A stretch of 60,586 nucleotides of DNA from Candidatus Omnitrophota bacterium. GTDB lineage: Bacteria > Omnitrophota > Gorgyraeia > Gygaellales > Profunditerraquicolaceae. Of this stretch, positions 60,317 to 60,586 are shown one piece after another; position 1 is the stretch's first letter; every line of letters starts with the position of its first letter. Location of the stretch: positions 1 to 60,586 of the forward strand of contig JAQUMI010000004.1 of NCBI GenBank assembly GCA_028718225.1, given 5' to 3'. The position numbers were made by a program, and so were the translations under genes. The notes beneath the pieces are model-generated. The model had not been told where the DNA came from and made no database searches. It worked only from the letters and a program-made list of their open reading frames with translations.

Positions 60317-60586
60317 TCACTGTGAACCTGACTTAGGCTTATTATAGCTTTGATTAATGTTAAATTCGTTCTCCGGGAAGGCCTTGAGCCTGAAAACTAT
60401 ATAGATCGTGCTGCCGTTATTTTTCCGGGTATCAAACGTAAAATCCACGTCCCAGCAGTGCATATTCCTGGTAAGCGTGAACTGCTGCTCAAGCGCACCC
60501 TGTTCTACGAGATCATTCGGCCAAATCGATGTATCCGTAAAAGCTTTCAAATTATACCTTTCATAAATGGAAAACTTCCATTTCGG
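60317..60586 (-). CDS. C-terminal end of an LptD-like outer-membrane protein, partial
   Basis: The minus strand is open to the window edge (89 codons plus stop), so the 5' end is missing. A TTG at 60550 is not a true start because the frame continues upstream (PKWKFSIYERYN). The sequence shows alternating amphipathic strands (QQFTLTRNMHCWDVDFTFDT, GSTIYIVFRLKAFP) and a tail NEFNINQSYNKPKSGSQ that resembles the last strands of LptD/OstA, the LPS inserter of the outer membrane. The identification rests on a short stretch. Confidence 0.6.
   Translation of the reverse strand, partial: PKWKFSIYERYNLKAFTDTSIWPNDLVEQGALEQQFTLTRNMHCWDVDFTFDTRKNNGSTIYIVFRLKAFPENEFNINQSYNKPKSGSQ

Noticed and set aside
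1-60586. CRISPR array or intact insertion sequence
   Set aside because: I saw no regularly spaced repeats, cas genes or transposase-like protein anywhere in the window.

Overview
This window looks like chromosomal DNA of an anaerobic, diderm (Gram-negative-type) bacterium. The phylum Omnitrophota (OP3) is my best guess, from general resemblance rather than any marker-gene test. The support for a diderm is the heptose genes at the left edge (rfaE2, gmhA), an LptD-like fragment at the right edge and a large TPR/beta-barrel outer-membrane protein. The support for an anaerobic acetyl-CoA-pathway lifestyle is the corrinoid/iron-sulfur-protein cluster (acsC, acsV, cooC, acsD, acsE) and a phosphofructokinase with the two residues typical of pyrophosphate-dependent enzymes. 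Almost every gene lies on the minus strand. The only two long plus-strand genes are a polysaccharide flippase (10234-11505) and a GH94-like carbohydrate protein (27050-30253).

Layout, read in the direction of transcription within each block. (1) 9171 down to 1: one long run headed by rpsU, then a TIM-barrel protein, MEMO/AmrB, DUF1844, a Trm112-like protein, aroQ, an M24 peptidase, efp, accB, accC, amaP, pfk, gmhA and rfaE2. (2) tilS and the flippase, divergent, then a small cluster of EF-hand, PAS and small membrane proteins behind a tRNA(CAU). (3) 20837 down to 13102: a bactofilin with a C-terminal helix-turn-helix, a membrane-anchored helix-turn-helix protein, larB, an FmdE-like protein and the methyl branch of the Wood-Ljungdahl pathway. 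The catalytic CODH/ACS subunits (acsA, acsB) are not in the window. (4) gatC-gatA-gatB-ctpA-yibQ-tsaD. (5) The GH94-like gene facing the TPR/beta-barrel gene, with a perfect 19-bp inverted repeat between them. (6) 44825 down to 33764: rnpB, yebC, ruvC, ruvA, scpB, pheA, hisC, aroF, tyrA, cmk, lepA, lepB, pgsA, plsY, with tight or overlapping junctions. (7) RNase H, a zinc-ribbon coiled-coil protein, tRNA-Val(CAC) and a second tRNA(CAU), with a copy of that tRNA's 3' end 177 bp away. (8) A TPR protein, a small coiled-coil membrane protein, a PAS-GGDEF-HD-GYP protein, then cvpA-nif3-dnaG-rpoD behind a promoter with a LacI-type palindrome. (9) Four nucleotide-sugar genes (ugd, a WbpA-type dehydrogenase, a 4-epimerase, UDP-xylose synthase) and the C-terminal end of an LptD-like gene.

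The sequence supports several integrated readings. Envelope building runs through the window: heptose, nucleotide sugars, flippase, signal peptidase, phospholipid synthesis and fatty-acid carboxylase. Tyr/Phe synthesis is nearly complete in one operon. Three genes have near-consensus promoters whose -10 box ends only 8-10 nt before the ATG and have no Shine-Dalgarno, which suggests leaderless mRNAs. Short palindromic elements recur at 4581, 44843 and 55705. I found no CRISPR array, prophage or intact insertion sequence. The most unusual items are the bactofilin-HTH/HTH-membrane pair in the acs operon, the LarB/FmdE genes beside the corrinoid-protein genes, the tRNA-derived direct repeat, an apparent A19-U56 swap in one tRNA, and a structured leader before an unrecognised 110-residue protein.
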